Positions 1-8,883 are shown, counted from the first letter of the stretch. The stretch: DNA of 64,000 nt from Mesosutterella porci (GCF_022134585.1 NZ_JAKNCT010000010.1:1-64000), one strand, 5' to 3'. Program-made: numbers and translations. The notes: generated by a model not told the origin, from the sequence alone.

Positions 1-680
1 TCAATTCTATATAGTTATAATTATACTGTGTTTTCTCCGAAAAATAAACCCTCTTTCGAGGGATTAATTGACTGAAATCAAAAATATTTTTGCTCTTAAC
101 TAGTTATAAATTTTGCGGAATTTACGCATAAACCACCCGTGCTTTTCAGGCATTCCAATTCAATTTCAATTCAACTGCATTCAATTTAACTAAATTGAAT
201 TTTATGTAAATTTTAATTGAACTTATCAATTAAATTATGCACAAATGTTCAAATAATTGAGTTAAATTGAGTTGAAAATATAAAATACGGGGAACTTTTT
301 ATAATATGTTGAATATTATATTGAATTGTCGATTGCCCGAAAGAACCGAACGCTCATCGCTGCCAAGTGAATTGAACTGAATGAATTGAATTGAACAGAA
401 CTGCAGAGAAGAAAAAAGATGAAACGGCCCCCGCCGTGGTCCGCGGGGCGGATAGGTTCGTCCTGCGGGCATTCCAGACTGAGCCGGCCTCAGGCCGGGC
501 CGGAAGGGGAATAAATATCACTTACGGGTTAATAGTTAACCCTCATTATGCGAAATTTCATATAACCATTTGCGGTTAAAATCCCTAACCCTCGAGGGGT
601 CGGCCGGACAGGCGGGAGCGCCGCCCGAGTCCGACCTTCGCATTGAATTTCGAACGGAAAACGTAAGTTTTTTCTCTGTC
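1..680. promoter_or_regulatory. AT-rich leader region upstream of the nitrogenase-like operon
   Basis: There is no convincing gene in this stretch. Roughly the first 400 bases are very AT-rich and packed with short AATTGAA/TTCAATT-type words on both strands, in sharp contrast to the GC-rich genes that follow. From about 410 to 520 the sequence turns GC-rich and contains a perfect hairpin, CCGGCCT-c-AGGCCGG, at 484-498. Two further palindromic elements lie closer to the operon. A small frame at 391-579 has no ribosome binding site or recognisable protein signature. The region probably carries the operon promoter and operators. No known riboswitch class was recognised. Confidence 0.5.
526..542. 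promoter_or_regulatory. Perfect inverted repeat, candidate operator of the nif-like operon
   Basis: GGGTTAA-TAG-TTAACCC is a perfect 7+7 inverted repeat with a 3-base spacer, about 139 bases before the NifH-like start. Its position and symmetry suit a dimeric repressor or activator site. Which regulator binds it is unknown. Confidence 0.4.
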
Positions 681-1484
681 ATGTACAGAATCGCACTCTA
701 CGGCAAGGGCGGGATAGGCAAGTCCACCACAGTGAGCAATCTTTCGGCGGCGTTTGCGAAAAAGGGCCTCTCGGTCCTTCAGATCGGCTGCGACCCGAAA
801 GCGGACAGCACCATTTACCACAACGGCGGACAAAGGATTGAAAGCGTGCTCGAAGCGCTTCGCCGCCGGCCGAACGGGCGCGTCTCCTTCGAAGACATCG
901 TGCACCGGGCCCCCAACGGCGTCTGGTGCGTCGAGGCGGGCGGGCCCTCGCCCGGAACGGGCTGCGCGGGCCGCGGCATCGTGGCCGCCTTTGAAGCGCT
1001 CACCGCGGCGCACGCCTTCGAGCGCATCAGGCCGGAGGTCGTGCTCTACGATGTGCTGGGCGATGTGGTCTGCGGGGGCTTTGCGATGCCGATCCGGAAG
1101 GGCTATGCGGACAACGTCTTCATCGTCACCTCCGGCGAGAACATGGCGATCTACGCCGCGGGCTGCATTGCACAGGCCGTAGAGAATTTCAAAAACCGCG
1201 GTTACGCGCGGCTTGCGGGCATCATCCTCAACCGCCGCCTCGTCGAGGACGAGGACCGGAAGGTGGACGAGCTCGCGCAGACCGTGGGCTCGCGCGTGAT
1301 CTACCGGCTGCCCCGATCGGGCGACGTGCAGGAGGCCGAGCGGCTCCGCGCGACCGTGGTCGACGCCCTGCCGGACTCGCCAATGGCAAAAGAGTTCGAG
1401 AGGCTTTCCGAGGCCGTGCTCGCCGCCTCCTCCAGGGCGCGCGACGAGCTGTTCGTCCCGATCCGCGCGGGCGACTTCATTTAA
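681..1484 (+). CDS. NifH-like nitrogenase-family iron protein (reductase component)
   Basis: This 267-residue protein belongs to the NifH/BchL/CfbC family of ATP-dependent electron donors. The P-loop GKGGIGKST spans residues 8-16 and is followed by CDPKADST at 37-44. Both ligands of the bridging [4Fe-4S] cluster are present: Cys95 in GCAGRG and Cys131 in the LGDVVCGGF motif. The protein should be a homodimer that hydrolyses ATP to pass low-potential electrons to the NifDK-like partner encoded directly downstream. The ATG at 681 is chosen because [11 protein letters not shown] matches the normal family N-terminus; a longer frame upstream adds an unlikely leader. The ribosome binding site is weak. 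Family assignment is firm. Substrate and true subfamily (Nfl-like, CfbC, MarH-like) are not decidable by eye. Confidence 0.9.
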   Translation: MYRIALYGKGGIGKSTTVSNLSAAFAKKGLSVLQIGCDPKADSTIYHNGGQRIESVLEALRRRPNGRVSFEDIVHRAPNGVWCVEAGGPSPGTGCAGRGIVAAFEALTAAHAFERIRPEVVLYDVLGDVVCGGFAMPIRKGYADNVFIVTSGENMAIYAAGCIAQAVENFKNRGYARLAGIILNRRLVEDEDRKVDELAQTVGSRVIYRLPRSGDVQEAERLRATVVDALPDSPMAKEFERLSEAVLAASSRARDELFVPIRAGDFI

Positions 1485-1501
1485 GGGGAGAGAGCACTCC
1501 G

Positions 1502-2830
1502 ATGGCATTGATCATGCGTCCCGCGAGGCCCGATCCGGGCCTTCCGATCGGGCAGGCCTCGTTTCCCGCCCCTTTTCCTCCGACGCTCGAGTACAGCGCC
1601 CCGGCCCGGGGTCCCTGGACCATCATGCACCTGGGGCTTCTCGTGCCCGAGACGCACATCGTCTTCGTGTGCGCCGAGGCCTGTCTGAGGGGCGTGGTTC
1701 TGAGCGCGGCCGAGGTCCGGGCGCTCGACCGGTTCTCCACGATCACGATCGAGGACAGCAACCTCCTCGAGGGCAACACCGAGGACGTTCTGATCGAGGG
1801 CGTGGGCGACATCCTGCGCAAGATCCCCTACAGGCCCCGGGCCGTGATCGTCTACACGAGCTGTGTGCACGAGTTCATCGGCACCGACCTCACTTTCACA
1901 TTCGAGCGGCTGCGGGCTCTGCATCCTGGAATCGACTTCACCGACGGCTACATGACGCCGATCCTGCGCAAAAGGATTTCACCCGACGCCTGCAACCGGC
2001 GCCAGATCTACACGCTGCTGCGGCGGGTCGAATCCCGCGACGAGGGCGTCACGGTCTACGGCGACGTAGTGCCGCCCACGGCCGACTCCGACCTCGCGCG
2101 GATCGTGCGCGCTTCGGGCCGCCCCTTCCGGACGATCACGGCCGCGCGCACCTACGGCGAGTACCAGGAGCTTGCGCTTTCGGGCCGCGCGATCGCGGTG
2201 AACCCGGTCGCGGGCCCCGCGCTCGAATGGGCGAAGGACAAGCTCGGGCAGGCTCCGCGGATGTTCTCCTGCGGCTTCGGGCTTGAGGAAAACCGCCGGA
2301 TGCTCGGCTCCTTCGCGCGAGAGCTTGGCGCCGCATTCGATGCGGGCCCGGCCGAGGAGCGGCTCTCGCGGGCGCTGCGGCTCGCGCGTGGGGCGATCCA
2401 GGACGCCCCGGTCGCGGTCGACTACACAGCCACCACCCGGCCGCTCTCGCTCGCCCGGTTCCTGCTCGAGTCGGGCTTCAACGTGACGGACCTTTACAGC
2501 GACGCCTTCCAGGCGGCGGAAAAGGACGACTTCGAGTGGCTTCGGGCGAACCGGCCCGGCCTGCGGGTGCACCCGACCGTACACCCAGGGATGGTCTTTG
2601 CCGCGCGCCGCACGGCTCCGGAGCGCCCCGTGCTCGCGATCGGCCAGAAGGCCGCCTTCTTCACCGGCACCGGCCGCTTCGTGAACGTGATCGAAGGCGG
2701 CGGGATGGATGGGATGTCGGGCATGGCCCGGATGCTGGAACTTATGGCGGAGGCCTTCCAAAAACCCCGCAGCGCCCGGGACTTGATTCAGGTGAAGGCC
2801 CTCGGCTGCACAAGGAACGGTTGCTTATGA
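1502..2830 (+). CDS. NifD-like nitrogenase component 1 subunit
   Basis: This 442-residue protein is of the nitrogenase component 1 type (NifD/NifE/BchN superfamily). Three cysteines sit where P-cluster or [4Fe-4S] ligands are expected: Cys57 and Cys61 in VCAEAC, and Cys121 in YTSCVHEFIGTDL. The protein ends with an unusual GCTRNGCL tail carrying two more cysteines. It follows the NifH-like gene by 17 bases with a good AGGGGAGAGAG-type ribosome site. Its last bases overlap the start of the NifK-like gene (ATGA), suggesting translational coupling and a stoichiometric heterodimer. I do not see the NifD residues that hold FeMo-cofactor in a recognisable context, and the protein is shorter than true NifD (about 480-490 residues). 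It is therefore probably not a dinitrogenase. Substrate unknown. Confidence 0.85.
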   Translation: MALIMRPARPDPGLPIGQASFPAPFPPTLEYSAPARGPWTIMHLGLLVPETHIVFVCAEACLRGVVLSAAEVRALDRFSTITIEDSNLLEGNTEDVLIEGVGDILRKIPYRPRAVIVYTSCVHEFIGTDLTFTFERLRALHPGIDFTDGYMTPILRKRISPDACNRRQIYTLLRRVESRDEGVTVYGDVVPPTADSDLARIVRASGRPFRTITAARTYGEYQELALSGRAIAVNPVAGPALEWAKDKLGQAPRMFSCGFGLEENRRMLGSFARELGAAFDAGPAEERLSRALRLARGAIQDAPVAVDYTATTRPLSLARFLLESGFNVTDLYSDAFQAAEKDDFEWLRANRPGLRVHPTVHPGMVFAARRTAPERPVLAIGQKAAFFTGTGRFVNVIEGGGMDGMSGMARMLELMAEAFQKPRSARDLIQVKALGCTRNGCL

Positions 2831-4035
2831 AACAGGCCAACGCTTTTCTGCCGGTCTACGCGGCCGACAACTCCTCCATGTGCTCGGCGCTTTACGAGCT
2901 CGGGGGGCTGCTCGTCATGCACGATGCCTCGGGCTGCAACTCCACCTACAGCACGCACGACGAGCCGCGCTGGTACGACACGCCCTCGATGGTCTACATC
3001 TCGGGGCTCACCGAAGTCGATGCGGTGCTCGGCAACGAGCAGCGGCTGATCGGGGATGTCGCCGCGGCCGCCCGCGACTACCGCCCGAAATTCATCGCGC
3101 TCGCGGGCACCCCGATCCCGATGATGTGCGGCTGCGACTACGAGGGCATCGCCCGCGAGATCGAGCAGCGCACCGGGATCCCTTCCTTCGGGATCGACAC
3201 GAACGGGACGAAGGACTACGTGGAGGGCGCGGGCAAGGCCTTTTGGCACCTCGCCGACCGCTTCTGCCTTAAGGGACCGGGGGGCGGGTCCGGGACCAGG
3301 CCCCGGGTGAACATCCTGGGGTTGACGCCGCTTGACTTCGAATACAGACACACTGCGGGCGACATGCGCGAAGAGCTCGAGCAAGAGGGGTTTGAAGTGC
3401 TCTCAGCCTGGGCGATGGGCTCGAGCCTCGAAGAGATCGAGCGCTCGGGCGGGGCCGACGCGAACCTCGTCGTCTCGGGCTGCGGACTGCCCGCCGCGAG
3501 GCTCCTGCAGAGGCGCTTCGGGACGCCCTTTGTCGTGGGCGCGCCCGTCGGCCGCTTCATGACGGAGCTCGTCTGCAGGAAGCTGCGCGCTGCGGCCTCA
3601 GGCGGCGGGAGCGCGAACCTCGCCTGCGGGGTGCGGGACAACATCGGGGAGGACGAGGCGCCCTCCTATGTGGTGGGCGAGCCCGTGGTGAGCGCCGCAA
3701 TCCGCGCGAGCCTCGTGCGCGATCACGGGCTTAAGAACGTGCGCGTGCTCACGTCGCTCACCTGCGACCCGGCCCTGCTCGGGCCAGGGGATGCCGCGGG
3801 CTGCTCGGAGGACGACTATCTGAGGCAACTCCCGCACGCAGCCCTCATCGTGGCCGACCCCGTCTACCGGATGGCCTCGAGGGGCGGGTCGCCGCGCTTT
3901 ATCGACCTGCCGCACCAGGCCTTTTCGGGCCGCATCTGGCTTGACGCGATTCCGCGCATCACGGCCGCCCGCTTCGACCAGTGGTTCGATGCGGCGGAGG
4001 GCCGGGAGCCGCTGCTGCCCGGGCCGATCCCCTGA
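2827..4035 (+). CDS. NifK-like nitrogenase component 1 subunit
   Basis: This 402-residue protein is of the nitrogenase component 1 beta type. Potential Fe-S ligands are Cys19 (SSMCSALYELGG), Cys37 (HDASGCNSTYSTHDEP) and the Cys101/Cys103 pair in MMCGCDYEG. The motif layout resembles the N-terminal cluster-binding part of NifK/NifN/BchB proteins. The start ATG at 2827 overlaps the stop of the NifD-like gene by four bases, so the two subunits are almost certainly co-translated. It is considerably shorter than NifK (about 510-520 residues). Directly after it, 21 bases on, begins an ABC importer. The tight H-D-K-importer order suggests that the importer brings in the enzyme's substrate or cofactor. 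Function inferred only at superfamily level. Confidence 0.85.
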   Translation: MKQANAFLPVYAADNSSMCSALYELGGLLVMHDASGCNSTYSTHDEPRWYDTPSMVYISGLTEVDAVLGNEQRLIGDVAAAARDYRPKFIALAGTPIPMMCGCDYEGIAREIEQRTGIPSFGIDTNGTKDYVEGAGKAFWHLADRFCLKGPGGGSGTRPRVNILGLTPLDFEYRHTAGDMREELEQEGFEVLSAWAMGSSLEEIERSGGADANLVVSGCGLPAARLLQRRFGTPFVVGAPVGRFMTELVCRKLRAAASGGGSANLACGVRDNIGEDEAPSYVVGEPVVSAAIRASLVRDHGLKNVRVLTSLTCDPALLGPGDAAGCSEDDYLRQLPHAALIVADPVYRMASRGGSPRFIDLPHQAFSGRIWLDAIPRITAARFDQWFDAAEGREPLLPGPIP

Positions 4036-4056
4036 TTTTTGTTAAGGAAAAAGGCA

Positions 4057-5166
4057 ATGAACCTTCCATTTCTGCTGAAAGCCCTTGCCGCGGCCGCCGC
4101 GGCTCTTACAGCTCTCTCAGCCTCGGCCCGCGTCGTGGTCGATCACCTGGACCGGCGCGTGGAGGTGCCGGACCGCGTGAACCGCGTGGTGATCACCAAC
4201 ATCTTCCCCTTCGCCTCCGTCACCGCCGTGTACCTGGGCGGGGCGGACAAGATCGTGGGCATGAGCCGGGTCTCGATGGTGGCTGCCGAAAACGGGCTGC
4301 TGGGCCAGATCTACCCCAAGATCAAAAAAGTTCCGACGAACTTCATGAACGGCAATTCCGTGAACGTGGAGTCGCTCATGAAGCTCAAGCCCGACGTTGT
4401 GTTCGTGAACGCCGGCGACAGACAGTCGCTGAAGATACTCGACAACGCCGGGATCCCGGCGCTTGCAGTGAGCGTGAACCGCTGGAACTACAACGTGCTG
4501 GACACCTACGAGGCCTGGCTGAAGCTGCTGGACGAGGTTTTCCCCGGACATGCCAAAACCGAGAAGGCGGCGCGCATCAGCCGCTCGGTCGCCGCGATGG
4601 TCTCAAAGCGCGTCGCCTCGATCCCGAAGCAGCAGCGCCGCAGGCTTCTCTTTCTCTTCCAGTATGACGGGCGCAAGATCGTGACGAGCGGCCGGCGCTT
4701 CTTCGGCCAGTACTGGGCGGACGCGGTCGGGGCCCAGAACGTCGCCTCAGACGTCAAGGCCGAAAACGCGAACGCGCAGGTTAACATGGAGCAGGTCTAC
4801 CGCTGGAACCCGGACACGGTCCTCATCACGAATTTTACGAATACGGTCCCCGCGGACCTCTACGGGGGCAAATTCCACGACTGGTCGAAGGTGAAGGCCG
4901 TGCAGGAGAAGCGGGTCTACAAAATGCCGCTTGGGCTCTACCGCAGCTACACGCCATCGGCCGACACGCCGATGACGCTGCTCTGGCTCGCGAAGACCGT
5001 CTACCCCGAGCATTTCCGTGACGTGAACCTCAACGCCGAAGTGAAGAAGTACTACCGCGAGCTCTTCGGGATCAGGCTCACCGACCGTCAGGTCGAGTCG
5101 ATTTTCAGGCCGAAGAGCAACGTGGCTGAGGGCCGCATCACATCGCCCGCCGCGCGCGGCCGCTGA
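4057..5166 (+). CDS. Periplasmic substrate-binding protein of a BtuF/FecB-type ABC importer
   Basis: This 369-residue exported protein has a signal peptide of about 24 residues (hydrophobic Ala/Leu stretch, likely cut after ALSASA). The mature part begins VVVDHLDRRVEVPDRVNRVV, typical of the TroA-fold binding proteins for ferric siderophores, heme and cobalamin. Later motifs (KPDVVFVNAGD, and WNPDTVLITNF in the C-lobe) fit the same family. The ATG at 4057 follows AAGGAAAAAGG; an in-frame TTG 18 bases upstream is less likely. It is the first of three genes making a full importer (binding protein, permease, ATPase) in the same operon as the nitrogenase-like genes. The ligand cannot be deduced: a metal chelate, corrinoid or other tetrapyrrole is plausible. 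Confidence 0.85.
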   Translation: MNLPFLLKALAAAAAALTALSASARVVVDHLDRRVEVPDRVNRVVITNIFPFASVTAVYLGGADKIVGMSRVSMVAAENGLLGQIYPKIKKVPTNFMNGNSVNVESLMKLKPDVVFVNAGDRQSLKILDNAGIPALAVSVNRWNYNVLDTYEAWLKLLDEVFPGHAKTEKAARISRSVAAMVSKRVASIPKQQRRRLLFLFQYDGRKIVTSGRRFFGQYWADAVGAQNVASDVKAENANAQVNMEQVYRWNPDTVLITNFTNTVPADLYGGKFHDWSKVKAVQEKRVYKMPLGLYRSYTPSADTPMTLLWLAKTVYPEHFRDVNLNAEVKKYYRELFGIRLTDRQVESIFRPKSNVAEGRITSPAARGR

Positions 5167-5184
5167 TAGAAGGGAAACGGGGCC

Positions 5185-6189
5185 GTGAACAGGCAGAACT
5201 TGATCATGGGGACGGCGGCGGTCCTCCTTGCGCTGGTGTTTCTCGCGGCGCTGGGGTGCGGGCGCTACGGGTTGTCGATCCCCGAGGTGGCGAGGACGCT
5301 CGCCTCGCCGCTTACCGGCGACCCTTCGGTCAGCGGCGTCATGAAGTCGGTGGTGTTTCATGTGCGGCTGCCGCGGGTGCTGCTCGCGGTGGCGGCCGGG
5401 GCGGGCCTTGCCGTGGCGGGGGCGGCCTTCCAGGCGCTTTTTTCCAACCCGCTTGCGACTCCTGACACGCTCGGGGTGGCGAGCGGCTCGGCCTTCGGGG
5501 CGGTGCTCGGCATCCTTCTCGGGCTCGGGGGCGTTGCGATCCAGGTGATCTCGTTTTTCTCGGGGCTTGCCGCCGTGGCCGTGGTCTGGGCCGTGAGCCG
5601 CGTGCGCGGTAGGAGCTCGATCCTGATGCTGATCCTCTCGGGCCTCATCGTGGGGGCGCTCTTTTCCGCGCTCATCTCGCTCGTGAAGTACCTGGCCGAC
5701 CCCCAGGACGTGCTGCCCTCGATCACCTACTGGATCATGGGGACGTTCACCGGCGCGAACATGGAAACGCTGCTGCTCGGGCTGCCCTTCATCGCTGGGG
5801 GCTGCGCGCTGCTGTGGCTGCTTCGCTGGAGGCTCAACGCGCTCTCGCTCCCCGACGACGAGGTCCGCTCGCTCGGCATTCCGGTGGGGAGGCTGCGGGC
5901 GCTTGTCGTCGTGAGCGGCACGATGATCACGGCGGCAATCGTGAGCATGTGCGGCCTTATCGGCTGGGTGGGGCTTCTCATTCCGCACTTCGCGAGGCTG
6001 CTGCTTGGCAACAGCAACGAACGGGTGGTGCCCGCGTCGCTGCTTTTTGGTGCGCTTTTCGTGCTTGCCGCCGACACGGCCGCGAGGTCGGCCGCCGAAA
6101 TCGAGTTCCCGGTGTCCATTCTCACTGCGCTTATCGGCGCCCCGGTCTTTATTGCGCTGCTGCGCCGCACGGGCAGCTCGCTCGGCTGA
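5185..6189 (+). CDS. FecCD/BtuC-family ABC transporter permease
   Basis: This 334-residue polytopic membrane protein has about ten hydrophobic segments, the normal size and topology for the FecCD/BtuC permease family. Characteristic motifs include the RLPR stretch after the first periplasmic segment, NPLATPDTLGVASG, and the GLIGWVGLLIPHFARLL coupling region near the C-terminus that contacts the ATPase. Translation probably starts at the GTG at 5185 behind AAGGGAAA. It lies between its binding protein (18 bases upstream) and its ATPase (19 bases downstream), completing a type II importer for metal chelates or corrinoids. It presumably works as a homodimer in the inner membrane. Confidence 0.9.
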   Translation: MNRQNLIMGTAAVLLALVFLAALGCGRYGLSIPEVARTLASPLTGDPSVSGVMKSVVFHVRLPRVLLAVAAGAGLAVAGAAFQALFSNPLATPDTLGVASGSAFGAVLGILLGLGGVAIQVISFFSGLAAVAVVWAVSRVRGRSSILMLILSGLIVGALFSALISLVKYLADPQDVLPSITYWIMGTFTGANMETLLLGLPFIAGGCALLWLLRWRLNALSLPDDEVRSLGIPVGRLRALVVVSGTMITAAIVSMCGLIGWVGLLIPHFARLLLGNSNERVVPASLLFGALFVLAADTAARSAAEIEFPVSILTALIGAPVFIALLRRTGSSLG

Positions 6190-6208
6190 CGAAAGGGAGG
6201 GGCCCGGC

Positions 6209-6994
6209 ATGATTCTTGAGGTGAGGAACGGTTCTTTTTCGTACCCCGGGGGGCGGAAGGTTCTCGACTCGATCAGCTTTTCATTCGACTGCCGCGGCAT
6301 CATGAGCGTGCTTGGGCGAAACGGCGCGGGAAAGACCACGATGCTGCGCTGTATGCTCGGGCTGCAGCGCTGGAGCTCGGGCGGCACTTACATCGATGGG
6401 GTCGAGGCTTCGAGTCTTCCCCCGCGGCGCTTCTGGTCGAGGATCGGCTACGTGCCGCAGGCCCGCTCACTGCCATTCGTGTACACGGTAGGGGAGCTGG
6501 CGCTGCTCGGGCGCAGCGCGAGGATCGGGGACTTCTCCCGCCCGGGGCCGCGCGACTGCGAGATCGCCCGCAAGGCGCTCGAGGCGGTGGGCATTGCGCA
6601 TCTTGCCGACAAGCTCTGCAGCCGGATTTCGGGTGGCGAGTACCAGCTCGCGCTCGTCGCCCGGGCGCTGGCCGCGCACCCTGAGGTGCTGGTGCTCGAC
6701 GAACCCGAGAGCAACCTCGACTTCAAGAACCAGCTGCGGGTGCTGCGGGTGCTGCAGCGGCTCTCCGAGGAGCGCGGGATTGGCTCCATCATCAATACGC
6801 ACTTCCCCTCGCACGCACTCGAGGTGAGTTCGCAGTCGCTTCTGATGCTGCCGGGGCGGCCCCCGCTTTTCGGGCCCGCCCCCGAGGTGCTCACCGAGCG
6901 CAATCTCTCCGAGAGCTTCGGCGTGCGCGTGCGGATCATCCCGCTTGATCTTCCCGAGCGCCCGAAGTACGCCTGCGTGGTGCCGGTTGCCTGA
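6209..6994 (+). CDS. FecE/BtuD-family ABC transporter ATPase
   Basis: This 261-residue cytoplasmic ATPase powers the preceding importer. It contains Walker A (GRNGAGKTT), a Q-loop region (IGYVPQ), the signature ISGGEYQLALVARAL (ISGGE in place of LSGGQ), Walker B (VLVLDEPESNLD) and a switch histidine (NTHFPSHAL). The ATG at 6209 follows AAAGGGAGGGG; a longer in-frame reading overlaps the permease and is not needed. It is the last gene of the nif-like operon, and no clear rho-independent terminator follows before the next gene at 7085. Confidence 0.9.
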   Translation: MILEVRNGSFSYPGGRKVLDSISFSFDCRGIMSVLGRNGAGKTTMLRCMLGLQRWSSGGTYIDGVEASSLPPRRFWSRIGYVPQARSLPFVYTVGELALLGRSARIGDFSRPGPRDCEIARKALEAVGIAHLADKLCSRISGGEYQLALVARALAAHPEVLVLDEPESNLDFKNQLRVLRVLQRLSEERGIGSIINTHFPSHALEVSSQSLLMLPGRPPLFGPAPEVLTERNLSESFGVRVRIIPLDLPERPKYACVVPVA

Positions 6995-7084
6995 AAGAAG
7001 CGGGGACGGCGCCTCGCCCGGCGGAAAATGGACTATAGTCCCACTGTCTCAGGTCTATTGTTTTCCTTTGTGCGGGAGGCTGTC

Positions 7085-7351
7085 ATGGCGGTGGGCTGGG
7101 CTCAGGACGGCGCTGTGCAGGATCAGATTGAGGATTCGCTCAACGACGAGATCGCCCGGGCAAGGAAAAACCTTCACCGGGGCGAGAGCCTGCGCTTCTG
7201 CGAGGAGTGCGGCGAGGAGATCCCGGAGGCGCGCCGCCGGGCGCTGCCCGGAGTGCGGCTGTGCGTGCGCTGCCAGGAGAAGGTCGATCGGCTTCAGCAC
7301 CCGGCACGTCTCTACAACCGCCGCGGCAGCAAGGACAGCCAGCTGCGCTAG
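7085..7351 (+). CDS. ybiI: DksA/TraR-type zinc-finger protein, YbiI-like
   Basis: This small 88-residue protein has a C-terminal four-cysteine zinc finger (CEECGEEIPEARRRALPG, then CVRCQ) of the DksA/TraR C4 type. It matches the size and layout of E. coli YbiI: a short acidic N-terminal helix (DQIEDSLNDEIARA), then the finger. It lacks the long coiled coil of DksA, so a role in RNA polymerase control is possible but unproven. The ATG at 7085 is preceded by GGGAGGCTGTC. It stands alone between the nif-like operon and the SotB gene. Confidence 0.75.
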   Translation: MAVGWAQDGAVQDQIEDSLNDEIARARKNLHRGESLRFCEECGEEIPEARRRALPGVRLCVRCQEKVDRLQHPARLYNRRGSKDSQLR

Positions 7352-7441
7352 CTCGCTTTGAGAGGGGCCTCTGCGCCTCGCGTTTTTGTTTGAAGCCGCG
7401 CTTTCCTTCACCGGAGGTGCCCGGCTTTTCGGTTTTTTCCT

Positions 7442-8623
7442 ATGGACACTGTCAATCAGGGCAGGACAGGCCTGCGCGCGTGGCTGCCGCTGGCCGCGAT
7501 GGCCTGCTCGGTCTTTGCCTTTAACTCCTCGGAGTTCATGCCGATCGGGCTGCTCTCCGACATCGCCTCCGACTTCGGCATCGCCACCTCGAAGGCGGGG
7601 CTGCTGATCACGTTCTACGCCTGGGTGGTGTGCGTGATGTCGGTGCCGCTCATGGTGCTTTGCTCGCGCATGGAGTACCGGAAGCTCCTTGCCGCCACCG
7701 TGGCGCTTTTTGCCGTGAGCCACGTTCTGTCGGCACTTTCCACGGGCTACTGGATGCTGATGGCGAGCCGCGTGGGCGTGGCCTGCGCGCACTCGGTCTT
7801 CTGGGCGATCGCACCGCCCGTCGCGGTGAAGGTCGCCCCCGAGGGCCGCCGGGCCACGGCGCTCTCGGTCATCGCCGCGAGCACCTCGGTCGCGCTCATC
7901 GCGGGGCTGCCGCTTGGGCGCACGATCGGGCTCGTGCTCGGGTGGCGCTGCACGTTCGGCGCAGTCGCGGTGGTTGCCTTCCTGATTCTCGCTTTCATCC
8001 TGCGGGAGTTCCCGCGCGTGCCTAACACAAGCTACGTGGCGCCCGAGAAGATCCCGGGCATCCTCAGGAAGCCGGTGCTCGTTGCCATTTTCGCGGTGAC
8101 GGCCCTCACGGTGACCGCGCAGTTCTGCGGCTACAGCTACATCGAGCCCTTCCTCACGAGGACTGGGCATCTTTCGGAGTCGGCCGTCACCTGGGTGCTG
8201 ATGCTCTACGGGGCGGCGGGCATCGCCTCGAGCGTGCTTTATTCGCGGCTTTACGACGCGAACCGCATGGCCTTCAGGCGCTTTGCGATCCTGGGAATCG
8301 CCTCCTCGCTCCTGCTCCTTTACCCCGCCTCGCACTGGGCGGCCGCGGTGGTGGCGCTGTGCGCTTTCTGGGGCATAGCGGTGATGGTCTTCAACCTCGT
8401 CTTCCAGTCGCTCATCATCGAGGAGGCGCCGCCCGCCGCGGTCACGATCGCGATGGCGGCCTACTCCGGGATCTACAACCTGGGGATCGGCTCGGGGGCC
8501 TTCATCGGAGGCCGGGTCGAGCAGGCCTCCTCAGTCGCCTGGGTGGGACTCTGCGGGGGGCTGGTCGCGCTGATCGCGGCCCTGGTCTTTTTCAGGAAGC
8601 TCGCCCCGAGGCTTCACAGCTGA
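7442..8623 (+). CDS. sotB: Sugar efflux MFS transporter, SotB family
   Basis: This 393-residue inner-membrane protein has twelve predicted membrane segments and the length of E. coli SotB (396). The N-terminal motif FNSSEFMPIGLLSDIASDF and the SRVGVACAHSVFWAI segment closely resemble SotB/AraJ-type drug/H+ antiporters of the DHA1 family that export sugars or IPTG-like compounds. The start at 7442 is poorly supported by a ribosome site: a GGAGGTG lies about 24 bases upstream. The membrane start (WLPLAAMACSVFAF) nevertheless fits. No regulator is adjacent. Natural substrate unknown. Confidence 0.8.
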   Translation: MDTVNQGRTGLRAWLPLAAMACSVFAFNSSEFMPIGLLSDIASDFGIATSKAGLLITFYAWVVCVMSVPLMVLCSRMEYRKLLAATVALFAVSHVLSALSTGYWMLMASRVGVACAHSVFWAIAPPVAVKVAPEGRRATALSVIAASTSVALIAGLPLGRTIGLVLGWRCTFGAVAVVAFLILAFILREFPRVPNTSYVAPEKIPGILRKPVLVAIFAVTALTVTAQFCGYSYIEPFLTRTGHLSESAVTWVLMLYGAAGIASSVLYSRLYDANRMAFRRFAILGIASSLLLLYPASHWAAAVVALCAFWGIAVMVFNLVFQSLIIEEAPPAAVTIAMAAYSGIYNLGIGSGAFIGGRVEQASSVAWVGLCGGLVALIAALVFFRKLAPRLHS

Positions 8624-8814
8624 GAGGATCCCCGCGCGGGATGGGCGGCCGTACGGCCTGGACCGCCTCGAGCGCCTCGGCCTCCCCGTCCCGCAGCTGG
8701 AGTCTTTCGTGGTTCCTGCAGGCTTCGCAGGGGACCGCCGCGCCGCCGGGCCGCCCTTGCCGGTCGATGGGCCTCGCTTTCATTTTTTGCTTCAGGGCTC
8801 CTGTGCATAAAAAA

Positions 8815-8838
8815 GAGAGGGAGCTTTCGCTCCCTCTC
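8815..8838 (-). terminator. Rho-independent terminator of the Nramp-like gene
   Basis: GAGAGGGAGC/GCTCCCTCTC form a perfect 10-bp stem with a TTTC/GAAA loop. Read on the minus strand it is followed by six T residues. It lies 46 bases beyond the stop of the minus-strand Nramp-like gene. Confidence 0.85.
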
Positions 8839-8883
8839 GGGGCTTTAAGGGCGGCCCGCGCCAGGGGCCGCCTTAAGGCTGCT

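Noticed and set aside
391-579. Small plus-strand reading frame before the nif-like operon
   Set aside because: It starts with TTG without a ribosome site, lies across the palindromic region, and its translation has no domain-like pattern.
681-4035. Nitrogen fixation (true NifHDK)
   Set aside because: The D- and K-like subunits are much shorter than NifDK, recognisable FeMo-cofactor ligands are absent, and no nifB/E/N genes are present.
4747-6387. Long minus-strand frame opposite the importer genes
   Set aside because: It is an antisense frame produced by high GC content: Arg/Pro/His-rich, no domain, and opposite three well-supported transporter genes.
8592-8783. Small minus-strand frame with CEACRNH motif after sotB
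   Set aside because: It overlaps the sotB end, the ribosome site is poor, and the cysteine/histidine spacing fits no known finger. It could be real but evidence is too weak.
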